Notes: generated by a model not told the origin, from the sequence alone. 8,626 nucleotides of DNA from Candidatus Magasanikbacteria bacterium CG_4_10_14_0_8_um_filter_42_12 (GCA_002784795.1 PFLZ01000019.1:1-8626); one strand, 5' to 3'; shown: positions 1 to 6,119, numbered from the stretch's first letter. Numbers and translations are program-made.

Positions 1-1380
1 TCCGTAGATCATAGCCCGTATGTATTGAGTGGCGAGGTCATTATTCCTGAAGGAAAAACAATGGTCGTTGATCCAGGTGTGTCAATCATTGGTACTTCGG
101 CAAAAGCAACATTGATTGTAGCAGGGACATTGATTGCAAATGGGACAGAAGAATTGCCAGTCCGACTCACTTCGTCTGGTATCGCATCCGATGCTACATG
201 GCAAAATCAATTTTTTGGAGGAGGGAATCCTTCACCAGGAGATTGGTCACATATAGATGTCGCCGGTGGGGGAACACTTGAATTGCATTATACAGAGGTT
301 TCGTATGGTGGAGATCCGTTTGTGAAGAGCAATGGATTTGTCTACGGTACCGCCCAATCACAAGTGATACGCACGAGTGGACATGTCACACTTGATCATG
401 TACACCTTTTGAATTCGTATATTCATACAAATCAAAATTACACGCAGTATAATGCTGCAGTATGGATGAATGGTGGCAGTGTGGTCATTACGAATTCTGA
501 ATTTGACACAGGTGGCATTGCGATCAAAAATACACCGCATTCGAGTGGTTCTGTAACTATTGCTGATACAACATTCACCAATTTCACCTATCCCAATGGA
601 CTGATTATTCTTGATGGTATTTTCCCGCAGTTGTCGGGCAATAATATTTTTTCAGGCAATGTAAATAATAGAATCGTTGTTCCTTCATATGAATTTTCTG
701 AAGACACAACTATTTCTTCTGGAGCATACGTCGCATTTGGATCTGTTACCATTCCCGAAAGTGTAACTCTCACCGTAGAAGAAGGTGGAGGCATTGGCAT
801 CGGGAATAAAAATGCGTTTCATATTTATGGAACACTAAAAACACTAGGGACGGACGTGTCTCCCGTTTTTATAAATGGTTGGAGTGGTGGATGGGGTAGA
901 ATGATCTTTTATCCTGGTTCTCATGGGGAACTTTCGTATACACATATCTCAGGGGGTGGTGAGACCTACAATAGAGAGCGAGTGATGTTGGATTTGTCTT
1001 CAGCCGACGTGTCATTTAATCACACGGATATTGCCGGGGGAAAGTGGCCTGGTATTTTACTTCGTATCAGAAATAGTAATACTACATTTACTGGTGACAA
1101 CATCCATTTTTATACAGAGTGGCAAAAAACATTTCCAAGCTGGATTATGACAGCCATAGATATTCAGGGTGGTACGACACTGATGGATTCGGTCTTTATT
1201 CGAGATACAAAATACGGAATCCGAGGTGATGCAAATACAGTGATCACAGCAAAAAATATGGATAGTACCAACTTCGAACACATTGCGTATTCAAAGTGGT
1301 GGCCGGGGAGTGTGTTGGAGTTTGTGGAAGAGACTCCTCCTGCCGAAGCTTCATCTACTCCACCAATTTCAACTCAGTAA
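1..1380 (+). CDS. Right-handed beta-helix repeat protein, C-terminal part (5' end outside window)
   Basis: The reading frame is open from base 1, so the gene begins upstream; the in-frame TTG at 25 is not a credible start. The visible 459 residues are rich in Gly, Thr, Ser, Asn, Val and Ile in short alternating strands, as in right-handed parallel beta-helix (pectate-lyase-like fold) proteins of cell surfaces. Two similar cap-plus-helix modules are visible. Each has an IPE motif (bases 43-51 and 751-759), then a V(D/E)xG turn, a GTL turn and a GT...PV segment. The end is a Pro/Ser/Thr/Glu-rich tail (EETPPAEASSTPPISTQ) with no transmembrane helix or sorting motif, so any anchor or signal peptide must lie upstream. 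No catalytic residues can be assigned. The likely role is an exported or surface adhesin-like or carbohydrate-binding protein, by inference from the fold only. The last 26 bases overlap the convergent HAD gene. Confidence 0.8.
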   Translation, partial: SVDHSPYVLSGEVIIPEGKTMVVDPGVSIIGTSAKATLIVAGTLIANGTEELPVRLTSSGIASDATWQNQFFGGGNPSPGDWSHIDVAGGGTLELHYTEVSYGGDPFVKSNGFVYGTAQSQVIRTSGHVTLDHVHLLNSYIHTNQNYTQYNAAVWMNGGSVVITNSEFDTGGIAIKNTPHSSGSVTIADTTFTNFTYPNGLIILDGIFPQLSGNNIFSGNVNNRIVVPSYEFSEDTTISSGAYVAFGSVTIPESVTLTVEEGGGIGIGNKNAFHIYGTLKTLGTDVSPVFINGWSGGWGRMIFYPGSHGELSYTHISGGGETYNRERVMLDLSSADVSFNHTDIAGGKWPGILLRIRNSNTTFTGDNIHFYTEWQKTFPSWIMTAIDIQGGTTLMDSVFIRDTKYGIRGDANTVITAKNMDSTNFEHIAYSKWWPGSVLEFVEETPPAEASSTPPISTQ

Positions 1381-2011
1381 AGTTCTGGACAATAATATCC
1401 GCTTTTTCTAGTTCATCTTCTGAGTGAGTCGTCGTAATACCGACAACTGTCATACCTGCATTCTTGGCAGACGCGACGCCGACGGGGGAGTCTTCAAATA
1501 CGATGCATGAATCGGGGGCTACTCCCAAGAGTTCCGCCGTTTTGAGATAAATTTCTGGATCTGGTTTTCCTTTTTGTACATCTTCTTCTCCGAGGATAAC
1601 TTCAAAATATTCTTCCAGCCCCAACGCATTCAAAACAAATTCACGATTTTCTTTCGGTGCTGTTGTTGCGATAGCAAGTTTTTTATCTCTTTTTTTGATG
1701 CTGTTGAGCATCTCGGTAAGTCCTGCTACTTCGTGTATATGTGGCTTGTACAGTTCACGATAGACAGATTCTTTTTCTGCTGCATACGCTTCAATCTCTG
1801 CCTCAGTAATAGTATCACCAAAAAGATTTTTGCAGATTTGGTCATTGCGAAGTCCAGAGATGTTTTGTTTGAAATCACCATCGGAAAGGTGGATGCCTTT
1901 TCGAGCACAAAATTCCTTCCATGCTTTTTTGTGAAAGGGCATGTTGTCGATCATCGTGCCGTCTATATCAAAAATGGCAGCTTTGATGTGTTCGAGGTTG
2001 AATGTTTTCAT
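1355..2011 (-). CDS. HAD-superfamily hydrolase, beta-phosphoglucomutase/phosphatase-like (subfamily IA)
   Basis: The 218-residue protein has all four HAD motifs. Motif I is DIDGT, with nucleophile D15 and acid/base D17. Motif II is T116 in IATTAP. Motif III is K149 in KGKPDPEIY. Motif IV is E173-D174 in VFEDSPVG. A helical C1 cap lies at about residues 20-95. The length and motifs match cytoplasmic Mg-dependent enzymes of the beta-phosphoglucomutase, phosphoglycolate phosphatase and 2-deoxyglucose-6-phosphatase group. The substrate cannot be read from the sequence; R55 in the cap (SGLRND) sits where beta-phosphoglucomutase has its substrate-contacting Arg. The start is the ATG at 2011, 12 residues before the DxD motif, which is usual for the family. 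No good Shine-Dalgarno precedes it. A sigma-70-like promoter lies just upstream (2039-2067). It is divergent from gap and overlaps the beta-helix gene by 26 bases at its 3' end. Confidence 0.9.
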   Translation of the reverse strand: MKTFNLEHIKAAIFDIDGTMIDNMPFHKKAWKEFCARKGIHLSDGDFKQNISGLRNDQICKNLFGDTITEAEIEAYAAEKESVYRELYKPHIHEVAGLTEMLNSIKKRDKKLAIATTAPKENREFVLNALGLEEYFEVILGEEDVQKGKPDPEIYLKTAELLGVAPDSCIVFEDSPVGVASAKNAGMTVVGITTTHSEDELEKADIIVQNFTELKLVE

Positions 2012-2038
2012 ATGATTTTTACTATTCGAATCTCTTAC

Positions 2039-2067
2039 ACTATACCTAGGAGCTACTAGCCAAGCAA
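2039..2067 (-). promoter_or_regulatory. Candidate sigma-70 promoter of the HAD gene
   Basis: Read on the minus strand, TTGCTT (2067-2062) and TATAGT (2044-2039) are separated by exactly 17 bases. This places the transcript start near 2031, only about 20 bases before the ATG at 2011. The short leader has no clear Shine-Dalgarno. Confidence 0.5.
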
Positions 2068-2086
2068 GCTCAACCGTAGTACACTA

Positions 2087-2092
2087 TATACT
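2087..2092 (+). promoter_or_regulatory. Weak candidate -10 element for gap
   Basis: TATACT is followed by AC, as in the other two plus-strand -10 candidates of this window (4923-4928 and 5973-5978). No recognisable -35 lies 16-18 bases upstream. If used, the gap leader would be about 80 bases long and would contain the palindromic repeat at 2124-2166. An alternative -10 (GATAAT, 2164-2169) would give a nearly leaderless gap mRNA. Confidence 0.25.
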
Positions 2093-2123
2093 ACTATACC
2101 AATCAACAAATACTCTCATATAC

Positions 2124-2166
2124 TCCCGCCAGTTGTACTGGACGGGATCCCGTCCGGAGGCGGGAT
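2124..2166. repeat. GC-rich palindromic intergenic repeat
   Basis: The outer arms TCCCGCC (2124-2130) and GGCGGGA (2159-2165) are perfect 7-base complements. Inside lies the perfect 16-base palindrome GGACGGGATCCCGTCC (2140-2155). The same stretch can also fold as two side-by-side hairpins, each with one bulged base: 2125-2133 with 2137-2146, and 2147-2155 with 2159-2166. It ends 15 bases before the gap start codon. There is no T-tract, so it is not a terminator. It resembles the dispersed REP-like palindromes seen elsewhere in the window. Confidence 0.75.
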
Positions 2167-2180
2167 AATACTCACATGTT

Positions 2181-3179
2181 ATGAACATAGCCATCAACGG
2201 ATTTGGCCGTATTGGACGGCATGCATTCAAGGTCGCATGGAAGAAAAAGGGGATCAATATTGTCGCGATCAATGATCTCACCGATACCAACACACTTGCA
2301 CATTTGCTCAAATACGATACTGCATATCCAGATTTTGGTGCAAAGGTCTCTGCAAAAGAAGGCATGCTCATTGTCAATGGAAAAAAAATTCAGGCACTTG
2401 CAGAACGTGACCCGAGCAAATTGCCATGGAAAAAATTGAAAGTTGATGTGGTGCTCGAATGTACCGGTATTTTTCGTGACAAAGAAAAAGCTTCTATGCA
2501 TCTCACTGCTGGCGCAAAACGCGTGGTGATTTCTGCGCCGAGTAAAGGAGATGAGGTAGACGGCTTTGTGCGCGGGGTAAACTGCGGAAGTTATGCGGGA
2601 CAAAAGATTGTCGACAATGCATCATGTACAACGAACTGTACTGCTCCCGTTGTTGCTATTCTCGAAGAAGCATTTGGGATAGAAAAAGCAATGCTCACAA
2701 CGATTCATTCGTATACGGCAGATCAAAATCTACAGGACGGCCCACACAAAGATTTGCGTCGTGCGCGCGCTGCGGCACAAAACATGGTACCGACAACCAC
2801 TGGAGCCGCTGCTGCGACAGCAAAAGTAGTGCCATCACTTGATCAAAAATTTGAAGGGATTGCGGTGCGTGTGCCTACGATCAGTGCCTCGCTCACAGAT
2901 ATCACCCTCGTTCTTAAAAAAGATGTGACCGTAGAACAAGTCAATAAAGCACTGAAAGCTGCGTCAAAAAAAAAACACTGGCAAGGCATTTTTATGGTGA
3001 CAGAAGAACCACTGGTGTCTTCAGATTTCATTGGCAACAGCCATTCATCTATTGCTGACCTCGAGCTCACCCGTGTTGTCGGTGGCAATCTTGTGAAAGT
3101 CGTCGCGTGGTATGACAATGAATGGGGGTATGCAAATCGTTTGGTAGAGATGGCAGAAATTGTGGGGAAAAAATCGTAG
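2181..3179 (+). CDS. gap: Type I glyceraldehyde-3-phosphate dehydrogenase
   Basis: This cytoplasmic glycolytic enzyme oxidises glyceraldehyde-3-phosphate, with phosphate and NAD+, to 1,3-bisphosphoglycerate. At 332 residues it is full length. The N-terminal Rossmann motif is INGFGRIGR (5-13), with D32 after the second strand as expected for NAD preference; P188 (DGPHKD) also fits NAD use. The catalytic motif is ASCTTNC with Cys149, and the partner base is His176 (TIHSYTADQ). The C-terminal signature WYDNEWGYANR (310-320) is intact. The ATG at 2181 gives the family's usual N-terminus (MNIAINGFG). The nearest GGAGG (2156-2160) is 20 bases away inside a repeat, so there is no well-placed Shine-Dalgarno. 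It was probably once directly adjacent to pgk; a GxxExxY cassette now separates them. Confidence 0.97.
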   Translation: MNIAINGFGRIGRHAFKVAWKKKGINIVAINDLTDTNTLAHLLKYDTAYPDFGAKVSAKEGMLIVNGKKIQALAERDPSKLPWKKLKVDVVLECTGIFRDKEKASMHLTAGAKRVVISAPSKGDEVDGFVRGVNCGSYAGQKIVDNASCTTNCTAPVVAILEEAFGIEKAMLTTIHSYTADQNLQDGPHKDLRRARAAAQNMVPTTTGAAAATAKVVPSLDQKFEGIAVRVPTISASLTDITLVLKKDVTVEQVNKALKAASKKKHWQGIFMVTEEPLVSSDFIGNSHSSIADLELTRVVGGNLVKVVAWYDNEWGYANRLVEMAEIVGKKS

Positions 3180-3214
3180 ATTCAGATATTCAGATAATTC
3201 TGATGATTCGGATA
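3180..3214 (+). repeat. Left terminal inverted repeat of the GxxExxY cassette
   Basis: It is complementary to 3644-3678, with mismatches only at 3184, 3201, 3205 and 3206. It is built of GAT/TTC-type units and contains the smaller inverted repeat TCAGA-TAAT-TCTGA (3192-3205 region). Confidence 0.85.
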
Positions 3215-3219
3215 TCTCT

Positions 3220-3642
3220 ATGGAGGGAAGTTTGCTCATATTTAAAGAAGAAACGTACATCCTGCGTGGATTATTCTTTCAAGTACAAAATGAACTTGGA
3301 AGATACAGAAATGAAAAACAATATGGCGATGCTTTCGAACATAAATTGAAAGAGAATGGAATTCAATATGAAAGAGAAAAAATATTGCCGATGAGTTTTG
3401 AAGGAGAGCAAAAAGGGAGAAACCGAATAGATTTTTTGGTTTTTGGAAAAATTATTGTAGAATTAAAACATAATCCTTCATTTAGTAGAGATGATTATTA
3501 TCAATGTCAACGGTATTTAGTAAGTGCAGATATGTGGTTGGCATTGCTCGTGAACTTTCAGCCAAAGTACGTGAATATAAAAAGAATATTGAACCATCAA
3601 AAATATAATGAACAAGGTGGTTTTACATACCCATCGCAATAA
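3220..3642 (+). CDS. GxxExxY-family protein (PD-(D/E)XK nuclease-like fold)
   Basis: Starting at the ATG at 3220, the protein has 140 residues. An upstream in-frame ATG at 3160 lies inside gap and would translate the terminal repeat, so I reject it. The family pattern is visible. It starts with a TYILRGLFFQVQNELG-type helix (12-27). The diverged naming motif follows as GRYRNEKQYGDAFE (27-40). Then come the basic ILPMSFEGEQKG strand (55-66), IDFLV with D71, and the IIVELK strand with E81 and K83. D71...E81-x-K83 matches a PD-(D/E)XK active-site arrangement. The family's function is not established; nucleic-acid cleavage is only suggested by the fold. No Shine-Dalgarno precedes it. It lies within paired inverted repeats, is much more AT-rich than its neighbours, and probably arrived separately from the glycolytic genes. 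Confidence 0.85.
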   Translation: MEGSLLIFKEETYILRGLFFQVQNELGRYRNEKQYGDAFEHKLKENGIQYEREKILPMSFEGEQKGRNRIDFLVFGKIIVELKHNPSFSRDDYYQCQRYLVSADMWLALLVNFQPKYVNIKRILNHQKYNEQGGFTYPSQ

Positions 3643-3643
3643 T

Positions 3644-3678
3644 TATCCGAAATATCGGAATTATCTGAATATCAGAAT
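3644..3678 (-). repeat. Right terminal inverted repeat of the GxxExxY cassette
   Basis: It is the inverted partner of 3180-3214. It is itself made of two small palindromes, TCCGA-AATA-TCGGA and TCTGA-ATA-TCAGA, so each arm can form two hairpins. It starts two bases after the GxxExxY stop and abuts the pgk start, leaving pgk without an upstream Shine-Dalgarno. Confidence 0.85.
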
Positions 3679-3681
3679 AAT

Positions 3682-4905
3682 ATGAATCCAATTACCAAAG
3701 CTCGCAATCTAAAAGGGAAAGTCGTGCTCGTTCGTGTTGATTTTAATGTACCTATTAAAAAGAAAAAGGTAGTGGATGATACACGGCTCGTGGCATCACT
3801 TCCAACGATCGAGTATTTGGTAGCAAAAGGAGCCAAGGTTGTTCTCATGACTCATATTGGTCGTCCAGAGGGAAAAACTGTTGCATCGTTGAAAGTGGAT
3901 CCTGTAGTTGAAAGAGTATCTGAATTATTAAAGAAAAAAGTGAAGAAACTCGAAACAGGGAACTGGCCCACCTTCGCTAAAGCTACGGCGGGTGAAAAGT
4001 TTCGATTAAAAATCGTAAAAGAGATTGAAAAAATGCGTCCTGGGCAAGTCGCAATGATGGAGAACATGCGTTTTTCAAAAGAGGAGGCAAAAGATACGGG
4101 TATGCTTTCTCAAGAGCTTGCAACGCTCGGTGATGTGTTTGTCCTCGATGGATTTGCAGTGTCACATCGTGCGAGTGCATCGGTGTCTGGTATCCCAAAA
4201 TATATAAAGGGATATGCAGGCAAACTTCTTGCAACAGAAATTGTAGGATTGACAAAAGTATTGCACAATCCAAACACGCCATTTGTTGCTATCCTCGGTG
4301 GAGCAAAAATGGAAACAAAAATTCCTGTTATGAAACATTTGGTAGAAAGAGCAGATGCCGTCCTTATCGGTGGTGGTATTGTAAATACGTATTTTCTCGC
4401 AAAAGGATACAAGGTAGGAGATTCGCTTGTCGACAAAGAATTTCAAGTGGATGCGATTCGGTATTGCAAACGAAAAAATGTGATCAAACCAGTCGACGTC
4501 GTCGTCGGGACAAAAGAGGGGAAAAAAGTACGAGTAGTAAGGATCAAAAAAACGCCACATGAAATTTGTAAAAAAGGCGAAGCCATTTTTGATATTGGTC
4601 CAGAGACGCTTCTCTTGTATGCAAAACATATCAAAGAAGCAAAAACACTTGTGTGGAATGGGGCGATGGGATATTTTGAAAAAAAACCGTACGATGTCGC
4701 GACACTGACAGTAGCCCGACTTGTCGCAAGTCGTTCAAAAGGGCCAGCATTTGGTGTCATCGGTGGGGGAGAGACACTCCAAGCTATGGACATGGTCGGT
4801 ATGACCGATGATATAGATCTTGTTTCTACTGGGGGCGGTGCAATGCTCGAATTTCTCGCAGGGAAAACACTGCCAGGGATCTATGCACTCCAAAGAGAGT
4901 TGTAG
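3682..4905 (+). CDS. pgk: Phosphoglycerate kinase with a repeat-encoded insertion
   Basis: This cytoplasmic enzyme transfers phosphate from 1,3-bisphosphoglycerate to ADP, making ATP in lower glycolysis. The 407 residues contain the expected landmarks. In the N-domain these are RVDFNVP with D20 and N22, R35, THIGRP with H58 and R61, ENMRF with R130, and HR at 162-163 (usual AHRAHAS replaced by SHRASAS). In the C-domain these are GGAKMETK (206-213), GGG (230-232), DIGPET (304-309), WNGAMGYFE (325-333), GGGET (361-365) and STGGGAMLEFLAGK (382-395). Residues about 94-107 (containing WPTFAKATAGEKF) have no counterpart in ordinary PGKs and coincide with a GC-rich palindrome at 3967-3992. They fall in the N-domain before the MRPGQ turn, and the frame is kept. 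The ATG at 3682 has no Shine-Dalgarno because a cassette repeat abuts it. The stop at 4903-4905 overlaps a possible downstream -35 box. Confidence 0.95.
   Translation: MNPITKARNLKGKVVLVRVDFNVPIKKKKVVDDTRLVASLPTIEYLVAKGAKVVLMTHIGRPEGKTVASLKVDPVVERVSELLKKKVKKLETGNWPTFAKATAGEKFRLKIVKEIEKMRPGQVAMMENMRFSKEEAKDTGMLSQELATLGDVFVLDGFAVSHRASASVSGIPKYIKGYAGKLLATEIVGLTKVLHNPNTPFVAILGGAKMETKIPVMKHLVERADAVLIGGGIVNTYFLAKGYKVGDSLVDKEFQVDAIRYCKRKNVIKPVDVVVGTKEGKKVRVVRIKKTPHEICKKGEAIFDIGPETLLLYAKHIKEAKTLVWNGAMGYFEKKPYDVATLTVARLVASRSKGPAFGVIGGGETLQAMDMVGMTDDIDLVSTGGGAMLEFLAGKTLPGIYALQREL
3967..3992. repeat. GC-ended palindromic repeat inserted in frame in pgk
   Basis: The arms CCCACC (3967-3972) and GGCGGG (3987-3992) pair with one A/C mismatch around an imperfect core with the GC(TAAA)GC turn. 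In the pgk frame it encodes PTFAKATAG. From memory, FAKA(S/T)AG-type peptides recur in unrelated Parcubacteria proteins, which would mark this as a dispersed element that tolerates insertion in genes. That recollection is not verified here. Confidence 0.65.
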
Positions 4906-4928
4906 CAAATATACATTTCTTGTATACT
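4900..4928 (+). promoter_or_regulatory. Candidate promoter of the SIMPL-domain gene
   Basis: TTGTAG (4900-4905, overlapping the pgk stop) and TATACT (4923-4928) are 17 bases apart. The -10 lies in the string TTGTATACTACAA, nearly the same as TTGTATACTGCAA before enolase (5970-5982). The -35 matches the consensus at only three positions. Confidence 0.45.
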
Positions 4929-4930
4929 AC

Positions 4931-5005
4931 AATTAGAAATTTGAAAATCGAAATTAGAAATTATTTTTTGAAAAAAGAATATTTCTAATTTTAAATTTCT
5001 TAATT
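4931..5005. repeat. Long AT-rich inverted repeat in the SIMPL gene leader
   Basis: The inner arms AAATTAGAAAT (4951-4961) and ATTTCTAATTT (4981-4991) are perfect 11-base complements around a TTTTTTGAAAAAA turn. The outer arms 4931-4942 and 4993-5005 pair with one bulged base. An eight-base internal loop (4943-4950) lies on the left side. The whole 75-base hairpin ends eight bases before the SIMPL start codon. Despite some T runs, it lacks a GC stem and is not a classical terminator; it looks like a miniature palindromic element. Confidence 0.7.
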
Positions 5006-5013
5006 TCTAAAAT

Positions 5014-5916
5014 ATGCCTGTCAGCAAAAAAACAACAAGAACTTCAAAGAAAAGTTCTCCGATGTCGGATCAAATGCCGGTATCACCACCAACGTATACA
5101 CCACCACAGCCACCACCACCTCCTGCAAAACCACATCAACAGATGCGCTCACTTTTTCATGGTGGTGAATTTGCACAAAAAATATTTTTCACCTTACTTG
5201 CGATTCTTCTTGTCTATGTGATTTTTTGGGTAGGAACGGTGATTCGAAATAATATTGAAGAATATTATCATATCGGGCAGGCAGATCGACAAGAACGTAC
5301 GATTAGTCTTGATGCAACAGCAAAAGTCACTGCGACGCCAGACATTGCGATGACTACCCTGGGTATGATTGCGACAGGAGAGACCGTCGCTGCAGCACAA
5401 ACGGCAAATACTGCCGTCATGAATCAGCTCACTGCGAGATTGGCAGAGCTGGGTATTGCGAGCGCTGACATGCGAACAACCAATTATAATATTTATCCTC
5501 AGTATAATTACACATCAGAAGAAGGACGTATTCTCGAGGGATATGAAGTCAGTCAGAGTGTGAGTGTAAAGATTCGTGACCTCGACAAAGCAAATCAGGT
5601 GATTGCACTTGCTGGAGAAGTCGGAGCAAATAGTGTGAGTGGATTGCAATTTACCATCGATGACAGAGAAGTATATCTCGAAGAAGCTCGCATGGAAGCA
5701 CTCAAAAAAGTATATACAAAAGCGCAGGCACTCTCACAAGCACTCGGTGTTCGCATTATGAGTATTGTTTCGTACGGAGAATATGAGACGGGTGGTAGTG
5801 AAGGACTTATGTATGATAAGGCCTACGGTCTCGGTGGCGTCGATGCTACACCAGATCTCCAGAGTGGTAGTATGGATGTAGAGATGAACGTGAATATTAC
5901 GTTTGAGATTCGATAA
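5014..5916 (+). CDS. SIMPL-domain (DUF541) membrane-anchored protein
   Basis: The 300-residue protein begins with a Lys/Ser/Thr-rich and then proline-rich tail (residues 1-42, including runs of Pro at 25-40). One hydrophobic helix follows at about 57-77 (FFTLLAILLVYVIFWVGTVI), with positive residues before it, so the tail should be cytoplasmic and the rest outside. Residues about 96-300 match the SIMPL/DUF541 domain. Landmarks are the ISLDATAKVTATPDIA strand, the TTNYNIYPQYNY segment (155-166), GYEVSQSVSVKIRDLDKA (176-193), a long helix at about 222-246 and the closing NVNITFEIR strand. The molecular role of SIMPL proteins in bacteria is poorly defined (outer-surface or periplasmic proteins). 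The start at 5014 is the only one that includes the full tail; no Shine-Dalgarno precedes it. It ends 18 bases before a hairpin terminator. Confidence 0.88.
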   Translation: MPVSKKTTRTSKKSSPMSDQMPVSPPTYTPPQPPPPPAKPHQQMRSLFHGGEFAQKIFFTLLAILLVYVIFWVGTVIRNNIEEYYHIGQADRQERTISLDATAKVTATPDIAMTTLGMIATGETVAAAQTANTAVMNQLTARLAELGIASADMRTTNYNIYPQYNYTSEEGRILEGYEVSQSVSVKIRDLDKANQVIALAGEVGANSVSGLQFTIDDREVYLEEARMEALKKVYTKAQALSQALGVRIMSIVSYGEYETGGSEGLMYDKAYGLGGVDATPDLQSGSMDVEMNVNITFEIR

Positions 5917-5934
5917 ATATCCAGAAATTTACAG

Positions 5935-5971
5935 AAAAAAACATGTCCCTATCCAATGGCATGTTTTTTTT
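5935..5971 (+). terminator. Intrinsic terminator after the SIMPL gene
   Basis: AAAAAAACATG (5935-5945) pairs perfectly with CATGTTTTTTT (5960-5970) around a 14-base loop and is followed by another T. The symmetrical A and T tracts mean it could also act on the minus strand. It is immediately followed by the enolase -10 candidate. Confidence 0.75.
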
Positions 5972-5972
5972 G

Positions 5973-5978
5973 TATACT
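5973..5978 (+). promoter_or_regulatory. eno: Candidate -10 element for enolase
   Basis: TATACT lies within TTGTATACTGCAA directly after the terminator T-tract, in the same context as the SIMPL -10 candidate. The -35 position (TATCCA, 5950-5955) is weak. The leader to the enolase ATG would be about 135 bases. Confidence 0.45.
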
Positions 5979-5990
5979 GCAAAGCACAAC

Positions 5991-5998
5991 GGAGGAGG
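5991..5998 (+). promoter_or_regulatory. Strong Shine-Dalgarno that does not serve the enolase ATG directly
   Basis: GGAGGAGG is followed after eight bases by an ATG (6007), which opens a five-codon ORF. It is the best plus-strand ribosome site in the window, yet it lies about 120 bases before the enolase start, which has only AGG (6111-6113). Confidence 0.7.
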
Positions 5999-6006
5999 AT
6001 AACAGT

Positions 6007-6024
6007 ATGATTGAACGAATTTGA
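6007..6024 (+). CDS. Five-codon ORF (MIERI) behind a strong Shine-Dalgarno; leader peptide or relic of a displaced start
   Basis: ATG-ATT-GAA-CGA-ATT-TGA follows GGAGGAGG at ideal spacing, so ribosomes should initiate here. It could be a short upstream ORF controlling enolase. Alternatively, it could be an accident: the original enolase Shine-Dalgarno and start were separated when the palindromic element at 6009-6079 came in. Nothing about the peptide itself suggests function. Confidence 0.35.
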   Translation: MIERI

Positions 6025-6079
6025 ACAGATCCCTGCCTGTCGGCAGGCAGGCGTGCTGATCCGTTCAATCCGTTAGATC
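6009..6079. repeat. Palindromic element in the enolase leader
   Basis: The core is CCTGCCTG (6032-6039), loop TCGG, then CAGGCAGG (6044-6051): eight perfect pairs. Around it, 6009-6031 and 6058-6079 are imperfect complements (GAACAGATC with GATCCGTTC, and ACGAAT/ATCCGTT beyond), making one long hairpin. The string TATGA occurs on both sides of the wider segment, at 6006-6010 and 6119-6123. It is not followed by a T-tract. Confidence 0.65.
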
Positions 6080-6119
6080 CGTGTTCTATTGTATTAACGT
6101 ATATTTATTTAGGTACTCT

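Larger units (their letters stand above)
3180..3678 (+). mobile_element. Inverted-repeat cassette carrying a GxxExxY gene
   Basis: The segment is bounded by imperfect inverted repeats at 3180-3214 and 3644-3678, matching at 31 of 35 positions. It contains a single gene (3220-3642) and nothing else. The left repeat begins one base after the gap stop codon and the right repeat ends three bases before the pgk start codon. The cassette is markedly AT-rich: about 30% GC in hand-counted lines, against roughly 42-57% in sampled gap and pgk lines. No transposase is encoded, and no target duplication is obvious. Mobility is inferred from this architecture alone. Confidence 0.6.

Noticed and set aside
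25..1380. TTG at 25 as the start of the beta-helix gene
   Set aside because: The frame is open to base 1, the upstream residues fit the same repeat module, and there is no ribosome site. The gene is simply cut by the window edge.
1574..2059. Plus-strand ORF of 161 codons opposite the HAD gene
   Set aside because: The opposite strand carries all four HAD motifs. This frame encodes a Phe- and Cys-rich sequence typical of an antisense shadow.
2124..2166. Terminator upstream of gap
   Set aside because: It is strongly palindromic but has no T-tract on either strand, and a promoter region rather than a gene end precedes it.
3160..3219. Upstream start for the GxxExxY gene inside gap
   Set aside because: It would translate the terminal inverted repeat into a low-complexity Ser/Asp peptide absent from the family. 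The ATG at 3220 fits the usual length.
6081..6119. GTG at 6081 as the enolase start
   Set aside because: It adds 13 residues foreign to the family. The ATG at 6120 gives the standard enolase N-terminus.
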